Shown: positions 55,106-64,000, counted from the stretch's first letter. The stretch is 64,000 nucleotides of DNA from Thalassobius sp965218685 (GCF_965218685.1 NZ_OZ244657.1:186001-250000); one strand, 5' to 3'. Translations and numbers: made by a program. Notes: generated by a model not told the origin, from the letters alone.

Positions 55106-55558
55106 CTAAGTGCCGTTCAAATCCTGGGCCAGACGGAAACCGATGCGCTTGGCCTCGATCTGTTCGGGTTCCTTTTGCAGCGCGCGCAGGATGACGCTCA
55201 GCTGGCTGACGTGCTGAATCAACTGGGTTTTCGCGCCGGTTTCGTCGCTGCCATAGAAGGTCACGATGTCCGGGTCGAAATAGCCCATGCCCTCGATCCG
55301 CAGAACACCTGCATCACCGCCGGCAAAGCCCATGGCGATCTCGTGTTCGTTGTCCAGCTGTTGCTCGAAGTTCTGGATATACAGAATCAGTCGCTCATAA
55401 GCCCATTCAGCAGGGCTTTTCTGCTCGACCGGCGTAGCGGTTATCTCTTCGGGGACATCCGTGTTGCAAGGTGCGGCCGGATCGGCGTGGACCTCGTGAC
55501 GACGCGGCAATGCATCCCGCTCATGCGCCTCTGCGGCGGTGCTGATTGTATCGTCCAC
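55106..55558 (-). CDS. DUF6173-type protein
   Basis: 150 residues, cytosolic. An acidic variable N-terminus, then AEWAYERLILYIQNFEQQL, EIAMGFAGGDAGVLRIEGM and GYFDPDIVTFYGSDETGAKTQLIQHVSQLSVILRAL. This strongly conserved core matches a family I know as DUF6173; its function is not known. It lies 4 bp after the metallo-hydrolase gene in the same direction, so it may share that transcript. Confidence 0.72.
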   Translation of the reverse strand: MDDTISTAAEAHERDALPRRHEVHADPAAPCNTDVPEEITATPVEQKSPAEWAYERLILYIQNFEQQLDNEHEIAMGFAGGDAGVLRIEGMGYFDPDIVTFYGSDETGAKTQLIQHVSQLSVILRALQKEPEQIEAKRIGFRLAQDLNGT

Positions 55559-55562
55559 TGTC

Positions 55563-56606
55563 TTATCCCTTCATCTGCCAAAGCCAGGCCCCGTCCTCGC
55601 GTAACGAGCGGCTAACCTCATTGGTTTGATACAGATGATTAAGGTGTGCAACCGCTTCGACAAGGGCCAACCCATAGGTGCCGCCATCAATTTTGCGTTT
55701 GAACAGCGGAGGAAAGCAATCGGCGGCGGTCTTGGGCGTGGCCAGATGATCACGCAGACGCCGCAGGCAACCGTGGTGGTTTTCGATCAGCTGGTGCATT
55801 CGTGTGGGCAGACCGGTGAACGGCAATTTATGGCCGCCCAGCACCAGGTGCTCCTCACGTGCGAGGGCCTGCAGCCGTGTGCAGCTCTCCATCCAGTCGT
55901 CCAGCGGGTCAGCATCAGGTTCGGTGGCGTGAACACCGATGTTGGGGCTGATCGAGGGCAGGATCTGATCGCCCGACAACACCAGATTGCAGTCGCGGCT
56001 CCACATCGTCAGGTGTTCAGGCGCATGGCCGTTGCCGATGTGGATATCCCAGTCGCGACCGCCCGCACGGATCAGGTCGCCCTGCTGAACACGCTGATAA
56101 CCAACGGGTAATTCATGACACATGTCTGCGAAATTGAAGGGCCGCTCGTTGATCCGTTTCTGAAACACCTCGTCAATCATGCCCGCGCGGCGCCAGAATT
56201 GCTGCACCTGGGGCGTCACCTTATGCTCTACGTCCAGGATCAGCATCCGAGACATCAGATATGCGGTGCGCGTGGTCCAGAATTCGGCGTCACGAGCGAT
56301 GAACCAACCTGCCATGCCTACGTGGTCAGGATGGTGGTGGGTCAGGATTACCCGGCCAACGGGCTTACCGCCCAGCGGCCCGGCCAGCGCCTGTTCCCAG
56401 ATCGCCACGGTTTTTTTCGAATGCATCCCCGCATCGATGATCGTCCAGCTGTCGCCTTCGTCCAGCGCATAGATGTTGACGTGGTCCAACGCCATGGGCA
56501 GCGGAAAGCGCAGCCAAAGGACGCCCTCGGCGACCTCGATCGCCTTGCCATGCTCGGGCGGAGCGTCCCATGGATAGCGAATGCCAGTGCCCGCGCTATC
56601 CATCAT
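55563..56606 (-). CDS. metallo-beta-lactamase-fold hydrolase
   Basis: 347 residues without signal peptide, so cytosolic. Zinc motif H90-H-H92-P-D94-H95 (HxHxDH), then GNGHAPEHLTMW and GDQILPSISPN, and a C-terminal alpha-helical domain. Family relatives act as thioesterases or glyoxalase-like hydrolases. The start is an ATG overlapping the acyl-CoA dehydrogenase stop codon (ATGA). Coupling to an acyl-CoA dehydrogenase makes an acyl-CoA thioester or related intermediate a plausible substrate. Confidence 0.88.
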   Translation of the reverse strand: MMDSAGTGIRYPWDAPPEHGKAIEVAEGVLWLRFPLPMALDHVNIYALDEGDSWTIIDAGMHSKKTVAIWEQALAGPLGGKPVGRVILTHHHPDHVGMAGWFIARDAEFWTTRTAYLMSRMLILDVEHKVTPQVQQFWRRAGMIDEVFQKRINERPFNFADMCHELPVGYQRVQQGDLIRAGGRDWDIHIGNGHAPEHLTMWSRDCNLVLSGDQILPSISPNIGVHATEPDADPLDDWMESCTRLQALAREEHLVLGGHKLPFTGLPTRMHQLIENHHGCLRRLRDHLATPKTAADCFPPLFKRKIDGGTYGLALVEAVAHLNHLYQTNEVSRSLREDGAWLWQMKG

Positions 56607-58300
56607 CCGCACAGCTCGTCATTTGTGATGTCGTAAAGGTCCGAGGCCCCGGCGCGCGCGTGCTCCAGCTGTCCGGCATATTGCGGCAGCAGGCGGTTGA
56701 TATAGAACCGCGCGATCTTGGTGCGGGTGCCGTTGCCGCCCTCGGCCATTGCGGCCTTCAGGTGATAATGCCCGCCCAGAACGCGACCAAAGGCCGTCAG
56801 GAAGGGCACGCAGCCGGCAAAGCGAGCGTTCATGTCGGTCTGCGCGACCATCCATTCCACGGCTTCGCGCAGGGTTTCGGTGGCTTGCCAGACAGGCTCG
56901 GCCAAGTCAGGCAGCGCGGTGCGCACCTCTTCGGCGTGGGCTTCGATCTCGTCCAGCAGGGCATAGGCGGCCGCGCCTCCGTCCATCATCTTGCGGCCGA
57001 CCAGGTCCATTGCCTGAATTCCGTTCGTGCCTTCATAGATCGAGGTGATACGCACATCGCGGCTGAATTGTGCGGCGCCGGTTTCCTCGATAAAGCCCAT
57101 GCCGCCGTGGATCTGCACGCCCAGCTCGGCCACGGCGATGCCGATATCGGTCGAGAAAGCCTTGGCGATCGGGGTCAGCAGCGCGGCTCGGGCCTTCCAA
57201 GCCGCATCATCCGTGGCAGTCCCCATGTCCAACGCGACCGAACAATCCAGCACCAAGGAACGCACGGCAAACGTATCCGCCCTCATCGTCAGCAGCATCC
57301 GGCGCACGTCGGCGTGGTTGATGATCGTGCCCATCTGCTCTCGCTCTTGGGCATAGGCCAGCGCGTGTTGATAGGCGCCCTCGGCAATGCCCACGCCTTG
57401 GGTCCCTACGCCCAGACGCGCGTTGTTCATCATGGTGAACATGGCGGCCATGCCCCCGTGCTCCTTGCCGACAAGCCAACCCTTGGCACCATCGAACTGC
57501 ATCACGCAGGTGGGGCTGCCGTGGATGCCCAGTTTGTGCTCAAGGCTGACCACGTTCAGGCTGTTGCGCTCGCCCAGAGACCCATCCTCGTTCGGCAGGA
57601 ATTTCGGCACCATAAACAGGCTGATCCCCTTGGTTCCGGGCACGCCATCGGGCAGGCGCGCCAGCACAAGGTGGCAGACATTGCCGCCGAAATCGTGATC
57701 GCCCCAAGTGATAAAAATCTTCTGACCGCTGATCGAGTATGTGCCGTCGTCATTGCGTTCGGCCTTGGATTTCAGCGCCCCCACATCCGAGCCAGCGCCC
57801 GGTTCGGTCAGGTTCATCGTGCCGGTCCATTCGCCGGTGATCAGGCGCGGCAGGTACATCTGTTTCAACTCGTCCGAGGCGTGGTGTTCCAGTGCCTCGA
57901 TCTGGCCTTGGGTCAGCAGCGGGCACAGGCCCAGCGCCATCGCGGTTGCGGTGACCATCTCGTTGCAGGCGGTGTTCATCGCCAGTGGCAGGCCCATGCC
58001 GCCGTGCTCTTCGCCTGCGGATACGGCGATCCAGCCGCCTTCAGCCATGGACTTGAACCCCTTGGCATAGCCCTTCGACGTGCGCACGACCCCGTTTTCC
58101 AGCACCGCTCCGTCCAGATCCCCATTGCGCTGCAACGGGTACAGGATCTCTTCGGCCATCTTGCCCATCTCGGTCAGCACGGCCGAGGTCATGTCAGCAC
58201 TTGCCGTGTCAGCAAACCGCTCGGTTCCGGCGACCGAGGCCATGTCGACAACGTTCTCGAAAATAAACTGGTAGTCCTCGACGGGGGCGCGATACGGCAT
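56603..58300 (-). CDS. acyl-CoA dehydrogenase, DmdC-type with C-terminal domain
   Basis: A 565-residue FAD enzyme. The core holds MNLTEPGAGSDVG, FITWGDHDFGGN and YEGTNGIQAMDL, followed by an extra C-terminal helical domain (GHYHLKAAMAEGG... ). This long form includes DmdC, which oxidises 3-methylmercaptopropionyl-CoA in DMSP breakdown, but the sequence alone does not show the substrate. The catalytic Glu lies in the YEGTN region. AAGGAG precedes the ATG. Coupled to the metallo-hydrolase. ETF-QO at 50 kb completes the electron route. Confidence 0.88.
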   Translation of the reverse strand: MPYRAPVEDYQFIFENVVDMASVAGTERFADTASADMTSAVLTEMGKMAEEILYPLQRNGDLDGAVLENGVVRTSKGYAKGFKSMAEGGWIAVSAGEEHGGMGLPLAMNTACNEMVTATAMALGLCPLLTQGQIEALEHHASDELKQMYLPRLITGEWTGTMNLTEPGAGSDVGALKSKAERNDDGTYSISGQKIFITWGDHDFGGNVCHLVLARLPDGVPGTKGISLFMVPKFLPNEDGSLGERNSLNVVSLEHKLGIHGSPTCVMQFDGAKGWLVGKEHGGMAAMFTMMNNARLGVGTQGVGIAEGAYQHALAYAQEREQMGTIINHADVRRMLLTMRADTFAVRSLVLDCSVALDMGTATDDAAWKARAALLTPIAKAFSTDIGIAVAELGVQIHGGMGFIEETGAAQFSRDVRITSIYEGTNGIQAMDLVGRKMMDGGAAAYALLDEIEAHAEEVRTALPDLAEPVWQATETLREAVEWMVAQTDMNARFAGCVPFLTAFGRVLGGHYHLKAAMAEGGNGTRTKIARFYINRLLPQYAGQLEHARAGASDLYDITNDELCG

Positions 58301-58421
58301 CTTTTGTCTCCTTCTTGCGGGACGGCTTGGCATTCAAGTCATACGCAGTTATTCAAAAATGCGTGCCGAAGAAAGTATCTATCGGTCCGAATGCATCAAC
58401 CAAAACGCCGCGTCAAAGGCC

Positions 58422-59375
58422 ATGTCTGCCCTCGAAACCCTTATCCTGACCCCCAAGCCGTCGGGCATCGCCCGCGCAGCGGAAACGCTTTCCGCCGGGG
58501 GACTGATCGCCCTGCCAACCGAGACCGTGTACGGCTTGGGTGCTGATGCGCGCAATGATCACGCCGTGGCGCGGATTTTTCAGGCCAAGGGTCGCCCGCA
58601 TTTCAATCCGCTGATCGTGCATGTGGCTTCGGCCCAGGTGGCGCAGCGCTATGTTGAATGGTCGGACACTGCGCAGCAGCTGTCCGACGCGTTTTGGCCA
58701 GGGGCCCTGACGCTGGTGCTGCCGCTTAGGGCCGATGCGGGCCTTTCGCCGCTGGTCACTGCGGATTTGCCAACACTGGCGATACGTGTGCCTGCCCACC
58801 CGATTGCCCAGGCGTTACTGGAAACCTTTGACGGCCCTGTCGCGGCCCCATCCGCCAATCCTTCAGGCAAGATCAGCCCCACCACGGCGCAGCATGTCAT
58901 CGACGGTTTGTCAGGCCGGATCGAGGGTATTCTGGACGGTGGCCCCTGCCCCGTCGGCGTGGAATCCACCATCGTGGGCCTGTCCGGCGTGCCGATGCTG
59001 CTGCGTCCTGGCGGCGTTGCAACCGAAGATATCGAGGCTGTGCTGGGCGCTCCGCTTGCCTTGCGTGACAAAGCCGATCCGCTCACGGCTCCCGGCCAGA
59101 TGCTGTCGCATTATGCGCCGGGGGCACGCGTGCGCCTGAACGCCACCGAGGTGGCCGAAGACGAGGTTTTGCTGGGCTTTGGCCCGGTCCCCTGCACGCT
59201 GAATCTGTCTGAAACCGAAGACTTGGTCGAGGCCGCGGCGAATCTGTTCCACCATCTGCATGCGCTGGACGCGATGGATCCTGCGGGAATTGCTGTCAGC
59301 CCGATTCCAATGAAAGGCCTGGGGGTTGCAATAAATGACCGTCTGGCCCGTGCAGCGGCCCCGAGGGACGCTTAG
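58422..59375 (+). CDS. tsaC: threonylcarbamoyl-AMP synthase, Sua5/YwlC type
   Basis: Makes threonylcarbamoyl-AMP from Thr, bicarbonate and ATP for tRNA t6A37. The N-terminal YrdC domain has GGLIALPTETVYGLGADA and SANPSGKISPT; the extra C-terminal domain and 317-residue length are those of Sua5 rather than TsaC proper. The ATG at 58422 fits the domain start; an in-frame ATG at 58359 has no ribosome-binding site. It overlaps the convergent yqgE gene by four bases. Confidence 0.92.
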   Translation: MSALETLILTPKPSGIARAAETLSAGGLIALPTETVYGLGADARNDHAVARIFQAKGRPHFNPLIVHVASAQVAQRYVEWSDTAQQLSDAFWPGALTLVLPLRADAGLSPLVTADLPTLAIRVPAHPIAQALLETFDGPVAAPSANPSGKISPTTAQHVIDGLSGRIEGILDGGPCPVGVESTIVGLSGVPMLLRPGGVATEDIEAVLGAPLALRDKADPLTAPGQMLSHYAPGARVRLNATEVAEDEVLLGFGPVPCTLNLSETEDLVEAAANLFHHLHALDAMDPAGIAVSPIPMKGLGVAINDRLARAAAPRDA

Positions 59376-59947
59376 GCATGTCCCGCGTCCGAGGACAGCA
59401 TCAACGCATCCACCCCCAGTGACTTCAATGCACCGTCCCATTTGCCCTGGTCGGGCAGGTCGAACACCAGCTCCATATTGGCATCACAGGTTAGCCAGGC
59501 ATTCTGGCTAAGTTCGTCTTCCAACTGGCCCGGCCCCCATCCCGCATATCCGATGGCCACAAGCGCCCGTTCCGGCCCGCGGCCTTTGGCCAACGCCTCA
59601 AGAATGTCCAGCGTCGCCGTCAGGCCAAAGACGCTTTGAACCTTCAAGGTATTGACATTGCTTACATAATCTAGCGAGTGCAGAACAAAGCCCCGGGTTT
59701 GCTCGACCGGACCGCCAAAAGAAACATCAAGCTGCCGACTTTCCGGTCCATGGTCGATCGAGAGTTGTTCGAGCATATCCGACAGCGCAACCTCGCCGGT
59801 GGGTTTGTTGACGATCAGGCCCATCGCCCCCTCGTCAGAGTGGGCGCAAATCAGCACCACTGATTGCTCGAACCGCGGATCGCCCATGGCGGGCATCGCG
59901 ATCAAAAGCTTTCCGGTCAGGTTCAGCGGGGCGTTTTCTGTGTCCAT
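59372..59947 (-). CDS. YqgE/AlgH family protein (UPF0301)
   Basis: 191 residues. TGKLLIAMPAMGDPRFEQSVVLICAHSDEGAMGLIVNKP is the strongly conserved N-terminus of YqgE/AlgH proteins; GGPVEQTRGFVLH and GYAGWGPGQLEDEL follow. The role is unknown, possibly regulatory. The ATG at 59947 is chosen for the family start; a GTG at 60022 would add 25 residues. Divergent from the DsbD-like gene. Confidence 0.9.
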   Translation of the reverse strand: MDTENAPLNLTGKLLIAMPAMGDPRFEQSVVLICAHSDEGAMGLIVNKPTGEVALSDMLEQLSIDHGPESRQLDVSFGGPVEQTRGFVLHSLDYVSNVNTLKVQSVFGLTATLDILEALAKGRGPERALVAIGYAGWGPGQLEDELSQNAWLTCDANMELVFDLPDQGKWDGALKSLGVDALMLSSDAGHA

Positions 59948-60078
59948 CTCTAAAAGATAAGAACCCTCGCCGCCCGGGTCCAGCACCCGCGACACAAAAA
60001 CCACGGTTGGGCGGTTTGCCACATAAGCTCGCCGGAATGTGAGTTGGAATTGACCGGTTTTTAGCCCACATCGGAAGG

Positions 60079-60888
60079 ATGATCAGATCTGCTCTTATGT
60101 TTTCGCTGGCGGCGCTTGGCCTGTCCGCCCCGCTGGCCACCGCCCAATCGGGGACGCAACAGGTTGTTGCGCTTGAGGTGCTGCCCGGTTGGCGCAGTGC
60201 CGATGGCACCCATGTGGCCGCCCTTAAGATCAATCTGGCACCGGGATGGAAGACCTATTGGCGCGCGCCGGGGGATGCCGGCATTCCGCCGTTGATTGAT
60301 TGGTCCGGGTCTGAAAACCTGGCCAAGATCATGCCAGTCTGGCCCACGCCGCTGGTGTTTTCGCAAAACGGGATGACGTCGGTCGGGTACAAGGATCAAC
60401 TGATACTGCCGATTGTTCTGACACCGAACGAGCAGGGGCAACCCATCGCCCTGTCCGGCCAGCTGCAGATCGGGATCTGCAAAGATGTCTGCGTGCCTGC
60501 GGATCTGGGCTTTGATGCCGCGCTACCGCTGGAGCAGCTGCGCGATACCACAATTTCAGCCGCGCTGAAGGACCAGCCTTACACCGCTCAGATGGCCGGG
60601 GTTGGGCGCGTGAGCTGCGACATCTCCCTGTCCGAGGATGGTCTGACCCTGTCAGCCAGCGTGCAAATGCCGCCCGCGGGGGTCCATGAATACACGGTCG
60701 TGGAAACCTCGGACCCTGACATCTGGGTGGCCGAGGCCGAAACCCAACGCAGCGGCGACACCCTGACCATCCGGACCGAGTTGATCCACATGACCCAGGA
60801 AAGCTTTGCGTTGGACCGTTCAGGCTTGCGGTTGACTGTTCTGGGCAGTGACCATGCAGTGGATATCCAGGGCTGCCCTGCCGACTAG
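60079..60888 (+). CDS. periplasmic DsbD-alpha-like protein
   Basis: 269 residues with a signal peptide (RSALMFSLAALGLSAPLATAQ). The mature part is the N-terminal beta-sandwich of DsbD/ScsB: WKTYWRAPGDAGIPPLIDWSGSEN, WPTPLVFSQNGMTSVGYKD and the C134-K-D-V-C138 redox pair. The transmembrane and thioredoxin domains of DsbD are missing, so it must take electrons from a separate partner such as CcdA or another DsbD. The Shine-Dalgarno GGAAGG is unusually close to the ATG. It ends one base before the RND gene's stop on the other strand. Confidence 0.85.
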   Translation: MIRSALMFSLAALGLSAPLATAQSGTQQVVALEVLPGWRSADGTHVAALKINLAPGWKTYWRAPGDAGIPPLIDWSGSENLAKIMPVWPTPLVFSQNGMTSVGYKDQLILPIVLTPNEQGQPIALSGQLQIGICKDVCVPADLGFDAALPLEQLRDTTISAALKDQPYTAQMAGVGRVSCDISLSEDGLTLSASVQMPPAGVHEYTVVETSDPDIWVAEAETQRSGDTLTIRTELIHMTQESFALDRSGLRLTVLGSDHAVDIQGCPAD

Positions 60889-60889
60889 G

Positions 60890-63800
60890 TCAGGCAGTGC
60901 GGCGCAGGACCCTCACCAGCAGCGAAACCACATACATCCCCACCACGATTGCCAGGGCGCCTAGCAGGAACAGGCCCAACCCATCTGACGTTTGGGCGGC
61001 TGGCAGGTTTGCCAGCGCCGGATGCACCTGCCCGGCAACCAAGGACCAGCCCATGGTCAGGCCCAGCCATGCGCCAAGTGCCAGCACGGACGCGCCCATC
61101 GGCACCCACACGCCCCGCACCCTTGCCGAGCGGCGAAGCGCCGTGAAATAGCGACGCAAGTCATGCTGAATCGCAATCAGCGCAGGCACCACGATCAGCA
61201 CCAGCAGCATTCCGAACCCCAGCCCATAAACCAGCGTGATCACTGTCGGCCGCAGGAACGCCGCCTGTTGCGAGGTCTCATACAGCAGCGGTGCCAGCCC
61301 CAACACCGTGGTCAGCGTGGTCAGTATCACCGGGCGCAATCGATCCGAGGCGCCCTCGACAATGGCGGGGATCACGCCGCGTTCGGCGGCATATTCATCG
61401 ATGGTGGTCACCAGAACGATCGAGTCGTTGATGATGATCCCCGTCATCCCAATCAACCCGACGACGGTGAACATGGACAGCGGCACATCCCACAGAACAT
61501 GACCATAGATCGTGCCCACCAGCCCGAAGGGAATGATCGCCATCACCACCACCGGGCGCGTCCAGCTGGAGAACACCCACGCCAGCACCAGATAGATCCC
61601 CACAAGGCACAGGGTCAGGCCGGTCATGGCGTCGCTTAGAAAGGCGTCTTCTTGTTCGGACAGGCCGGACATGCGCCATTCCACCTGCTTTTCACTGGCG
61701 ATCTTGGGCAGGATCTCGGTTTCCAGAAGACGGTTGATTTCCTCGGCGCGGGCAGGATCATCCTCGGACACATCCCCGGTGACCGAGATCAGCCGAAGCC
61801 CGTTTTCCCGCCGCACCGTCGAAAAGCCCGAGCGGATGTCGACGCTGACAATATCGGCCAGCGGAACATATTCACCCTGACCCGTTCGCAGCTGCATGGT
61901 TTCAAGGAAATCGGCGGCCAGTTCCTCGTCAGGCAGTTCCACCCGGATCGAGGCACTGCGCGGCCCGTCTGGAAATGTTGCGGCCTCAAGACCGTTCAGA
62001 CGGTGCCTCAGCACGCGACCCAGCCCGTCGATGGTAAAGCCCAGCGCCTGCCCTTGCGGGGTCAGCTCAAGGATGATCTCGTCCTTGTCATAGGCCAGGT
62101 TGTCCTCGACAGCGGACACTTCGGGAAAGCGCAGCAGCTCTTGTTGCAGGGCCTCGCTGGCCGCTTTCAGCGTTTCAGCACTGGCCCCGTAGAACTGCAC
62201 GTCCAGCGCCTCGCCGCCGGGGCCTGACCGCCAACCACGGAAGCTGATCGTCTCGACCATAGGATGGCGGCGCACCGCGTCTTGCAGTTCAGCCACAAAA
62301 GCGAAACTGGAATACGGGCGCAAGTCGGCGTCGATCAGCTCGATCGAGATGCCACCCAGAAGATCCGCGTCCTTGGTGTCGGCGCCGGGCAAGGGTCGCC
62401 CGGCATTTCCCCCCACTTCGGCAATCACATAGTCCAGCGGGTTTGTGCCGTGGCGTTTCTCAAATTCAGCGCCCAGGGCCTCGGTCGCGCGCTGCATTTC
62501 GCGCATCATGGCCAGGCTGTCCTCGCGGGTGGCGCCAGGCAGCATCGAGAAATTCCCCGTCACGCTGCCCCGTTCGGGCGCATTGAAGAACCGCCATTGG
62601 ACGTCGCCGCGGATAAACACCGCCACTTGGCTGGCCAGCAACACAACCGCCAGCGCGATCACGGCATAACGCGCCCGGATCACCGCCGCCGTCAGCGGAC
62701 GGAACATGTTGGTGCGCACCCAGCGGAACCCCTTGTTCACGGTGCGCGAGGGCCAATCGTACCAGCGCTCTTTGGCGGCATGTTTCAAGGCGTGGGCCAT
62801 GTGGTTGGGCAGGATCAGGAAACACTCGATCAACGAGGCCATCAGAACCACGATCACGGTAAAGGGGATATCGCGGATCAGATCACCAAACCGGCCGCCC
62901 ACGGCTGTCAGGCCGAAAAACGCAATAATCGTCGTCAGCGTGGCCGAAAAAACCGGCAGTGCCATCCGCCGCGCAGCCGTTTCTGCAGCACCCGTCGGGC
63001 TGTGGCCATTGCGGGACAAGTGATCAGCATGTTCGCCAACCACGATGGCGTCATCCACCACGATGCCAAGCGTGATGATCAGGCCGAACAGGCTGATCAT
63101 GTTGATGGTCAGGCCGGCGGCATACATCAACGCGATCGCCGTCAGCATCGATACCGGAATGCCTGCCGCCACCCAAAAGGCCGTCCGCGCGTTCAGGAAC
63201 AAGAACAGAAGGATCAGCACAAGCCCAAGACCCAACAGGCCATTGTCCTTAAGCAGGTTCAAACGCGCCGTGATGGATTCGGCGCGGGTGCGGATCAGTT
63301 CGACGCTGACGCCCTGAGGCAACGTGGCCGCCATCTGGTCCGCGACCTCTTGGACCTGCGCCTGGATCTTGATCGCATCCCCGGTGTCGGAGCGGTCCAC
63401 CCGCACCGAAACAGCCGGGTGATCGCCCACGAAATACACGCGGTTGCGGTCGCTGCCCAACAGGCTGACCTGCGCCACATCCCCCACCGTCAAGGTCGAG
63501 CCATCATCGCGGGTGCGCAGCGCGATATCCGCGATCTCGCGGACCGAGCGTTTCTCGACCCCCGTGCGCACGCGCGCATTGCCGCCACTGACATCACCTG
63601 CGGGATCGGCATCCACCTCTTCGGCGATGGCAGCCGCGATCTGGGCGATGGTGACGTCATGTGCCATCAGGTTCAGGCTGGGCACTTCGACCATGATCTG
63701 GTTAGCAGCGACACCGCGGATGGTCGTGCGGGTGACACCCTCGGCGAAAAGACGCGTGACCAGCTCGTCCGCGAACAGCCCAAGCTGATCGGAGCCCACC

Positions 63801-64000
63801 GGCCCCGAGATCACCACATCCGTCACCCGGTCGCGCCAAACGCCGCGCTTGACCACGGGGTCATCGGCCTCTTCGGGCAGGGTGGTCACCGTGTCCACGG
63901 CCGATTGCACGTCATCTGCGGCGCGGGACATGTCCCAGCCCGGCTCGAACTCCAGCTCGATCCGCGCGATCCCTTCCGAGCTGCGGCTTTCGCTGCTGGC
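60890..64000 (-). CDS. RND efflux permease (5' end outside window)
   Basis: At least 1036 residues of an inner-membrane, proton-driven AcrB/HAE1-family pump. Large periplasmic loops, twelve-helix pattern (GLGLVLILLFLFLNART, SMLTAIALMYAAG, LFGLIITLGIVVDDAIVVGEHAD with the conserved Asp pair, then VGLIGMTGIIINDSIVLV near the end). The N-terminus lies beyond the right edge. After the normal end (DLRRYFTALRR) there are about 85 extra residues with two more hydrophobic helices. No membrane-fusion or outer-membrane partner is inside the window. Confidence 0.9.
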   Translation of the reverse strand, partial: ASSESRSSEGIARIELEFEPGWDMSRAADDVQSAVDTVTTLPEEADDPVVKRGVWRDRVTDVVISGPVGSDQLGLFADELVTRLFAEGVTRTTIRGVAANQIMVEVPSLNLMAHDVTIAQIAAAIAEEVDADPAGDVSGGNARVRTGVEKRSVREIADIALRTRDDGSTLTVGDVAQVSLLGSDRNRVYFVGDHPAVSVRVDRSDTGDAIKIQAQVQEVADQMAATLPQGVSVELIRTRAESITARLNLLKDNGLLGLGLVLILLFLFLNARTAFWVAAGIPVSMLTAIALMYAAGLTINMISLFGLIITLGIVVDDAIVVGEHADHLSRNGHSPTGAAETAARRMALPVFSATLTTIIAFFGLTAVGGRFGDLIRDIPFTVIVVLMASLIECFLILPNHMAHALKHAAKERWYDWPSRTVNKGFRWVRTNMFRPLTAAVIRARYAVIALAVVLLASQVAVFIRGDVQWRFFNAPERGSVTGNFSMLPGATREDSLAMMREMQRATEALGAEFEKRHGTNPLDYVIAEVGGNAGRPLPGADTKDADLLGGISIELIDADLRPYSSFAFVAELQDAVRRHPMVETISFRGWRSGPGGEALDVQFYGASAETLKAASEALQQELLRFPEVSAVEDNLAYDKDEIILELTPQGQALGFTIDGLGRVLRHRLNGLEAATFPDGPRSASIRVELPDEELAADFLETMQLRTGQGEYVPLADIVSVDIRSGFSTVRRENGLRLISVTGDVSEDDPARAEEINRLLETEILPKIASEKQVEWRMSGLSEQEDAFLSDAMTGLTLCLVGIYLVLAWVFSSWTRPVVVMAIIPFGLVGTIYGHVLWDVPLSMFTVVGLIGMTGIIINDSIVLVTTIDEYAAERGVIPAIVEGASDRLRPVILTTLTTVLGLAPLLYETSQQAAFLRPTVITLVYGLGFGMLLVLIVVPALIAIQHDLRRYFTALRRSARVRGVWVPMGASVLALGAWLGLTMGWSLVAGQVHPALANLPAAQTSDGLGLFLLGALAIVVGMYVVSLLVRVLRRTA

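Noticed and set aside
56570..58546. A 658-codon plus-strand frame opposite the acyl-CoA dehydrogenase
   Set aside because: Antisense to a clear enzyme gene and without any recognisable domain.

Overview
The window reads as chromosomal DNA of a marine alphaproteobacterium of the Rhodobacteraceae, most likely the Roseobacter clade (Ruegeria-like). That placement is an inference. It rests on high GC coding DNA, a class I lysyl-tRNA synthetase, a short GltX, a 44-residue aa3-type cytochrome oxidase subunit IV, separate phaA and phaB genes, an FnrL-type box, and many small families (DUF4864, DUF4175, DUF2834, DUF6173) typical of this family. I see no tRNA, rRNA, CRISPR array, insertion sequence, integrase or phage gene. 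The region looks like a densely packed housekeeping stretch, with its novelty in leaders, very small genes and a few unclassified proteins.

Layout. 1-5.4 kb: a partial ABC-F ATPase (ettA) divergent from nadD and a Tat-exported PBP4 (dacB), then a TerB-like gene and lysK. 5.4-14.8 kb: a DUF4864 protein, a 763-residue beta-helix protein, a small outer-membrane protein, an ABM monooxygenase, trxC, and a tesA-type esterase divergent from a YbbA/YbbP-like ABC exporter, then an inositol-monophosphatase family gene. 14.8-19.5 kb: the glycine cleavage operon gcvT-gcvH-gcvP behind a tandem glycine riboswitch. 19.5-28.8 kb: an NsrR-like Rrf2 regulator and a gamma-glutamylcyclotransferase flanking a perfect FNR box, gltX, an exported unknown, a Tat-type metallo-hydrolase, a DMT transporter abutting nadE, a 19-repeat MORN protein and an SDR.

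28.8-39.2 kb: leuA preceded by a leucine-rich leader peptide with crossing inverted repeats, a cluster of hairpins, and the minus-strand run argH - small lipoprotein - DUF2834 - lysA - DUF4175. Divergent to argH are a TlpA-like thioredoxin, a small membrane protein and a fatty acid hydroxylase family gene. 39.2-51.2 kb: a stand-alone EAL protein, the polyhydroxybutyrate genes phaA and phaB, a LysR regulator coupled to a DMT exporter, trmN6/DUF2007, polyprenyl synthase, ispE/TPR and ETF:ubiquinone oxidoreductase. 51.2-64 kb: greA with a hairpin in its leader, azlCD, a lipoprotein, cytochrome oxidase subunit IV, DUF6173, a metallo-hydrolase coupled to an acyl-CoA dehydrogenase, tsaC, yqgE, a DsbD-alpha-like periplasmic protein and a partial RND pump.

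How the genes connect. Amino acid and one-carbon metabolism (gcv, leuA, lysA, argH), NAD synthesis (nadD, nadE), isoprenoid/quinone supply and electron entry (ispE, polyprenyl synthase, ETF-QO, cytochrome oxidase subunit IV), carbon storage (phaAB) and envelope maintenance (dacB, YbbAP-like exporter, MORN, RND) dominate. Several control elements can be read directly: a tandem glycine aptamer, a probable leucine attenuator, a possible greA attenuator, an FNR box and several inverted repeats near start sites. I found no clear evidence for a wholly new multi-gene system. The best leads are the leuA leader, the greA leader hairpin, the MORN protein and the argH-linked micro-lipoprotein.
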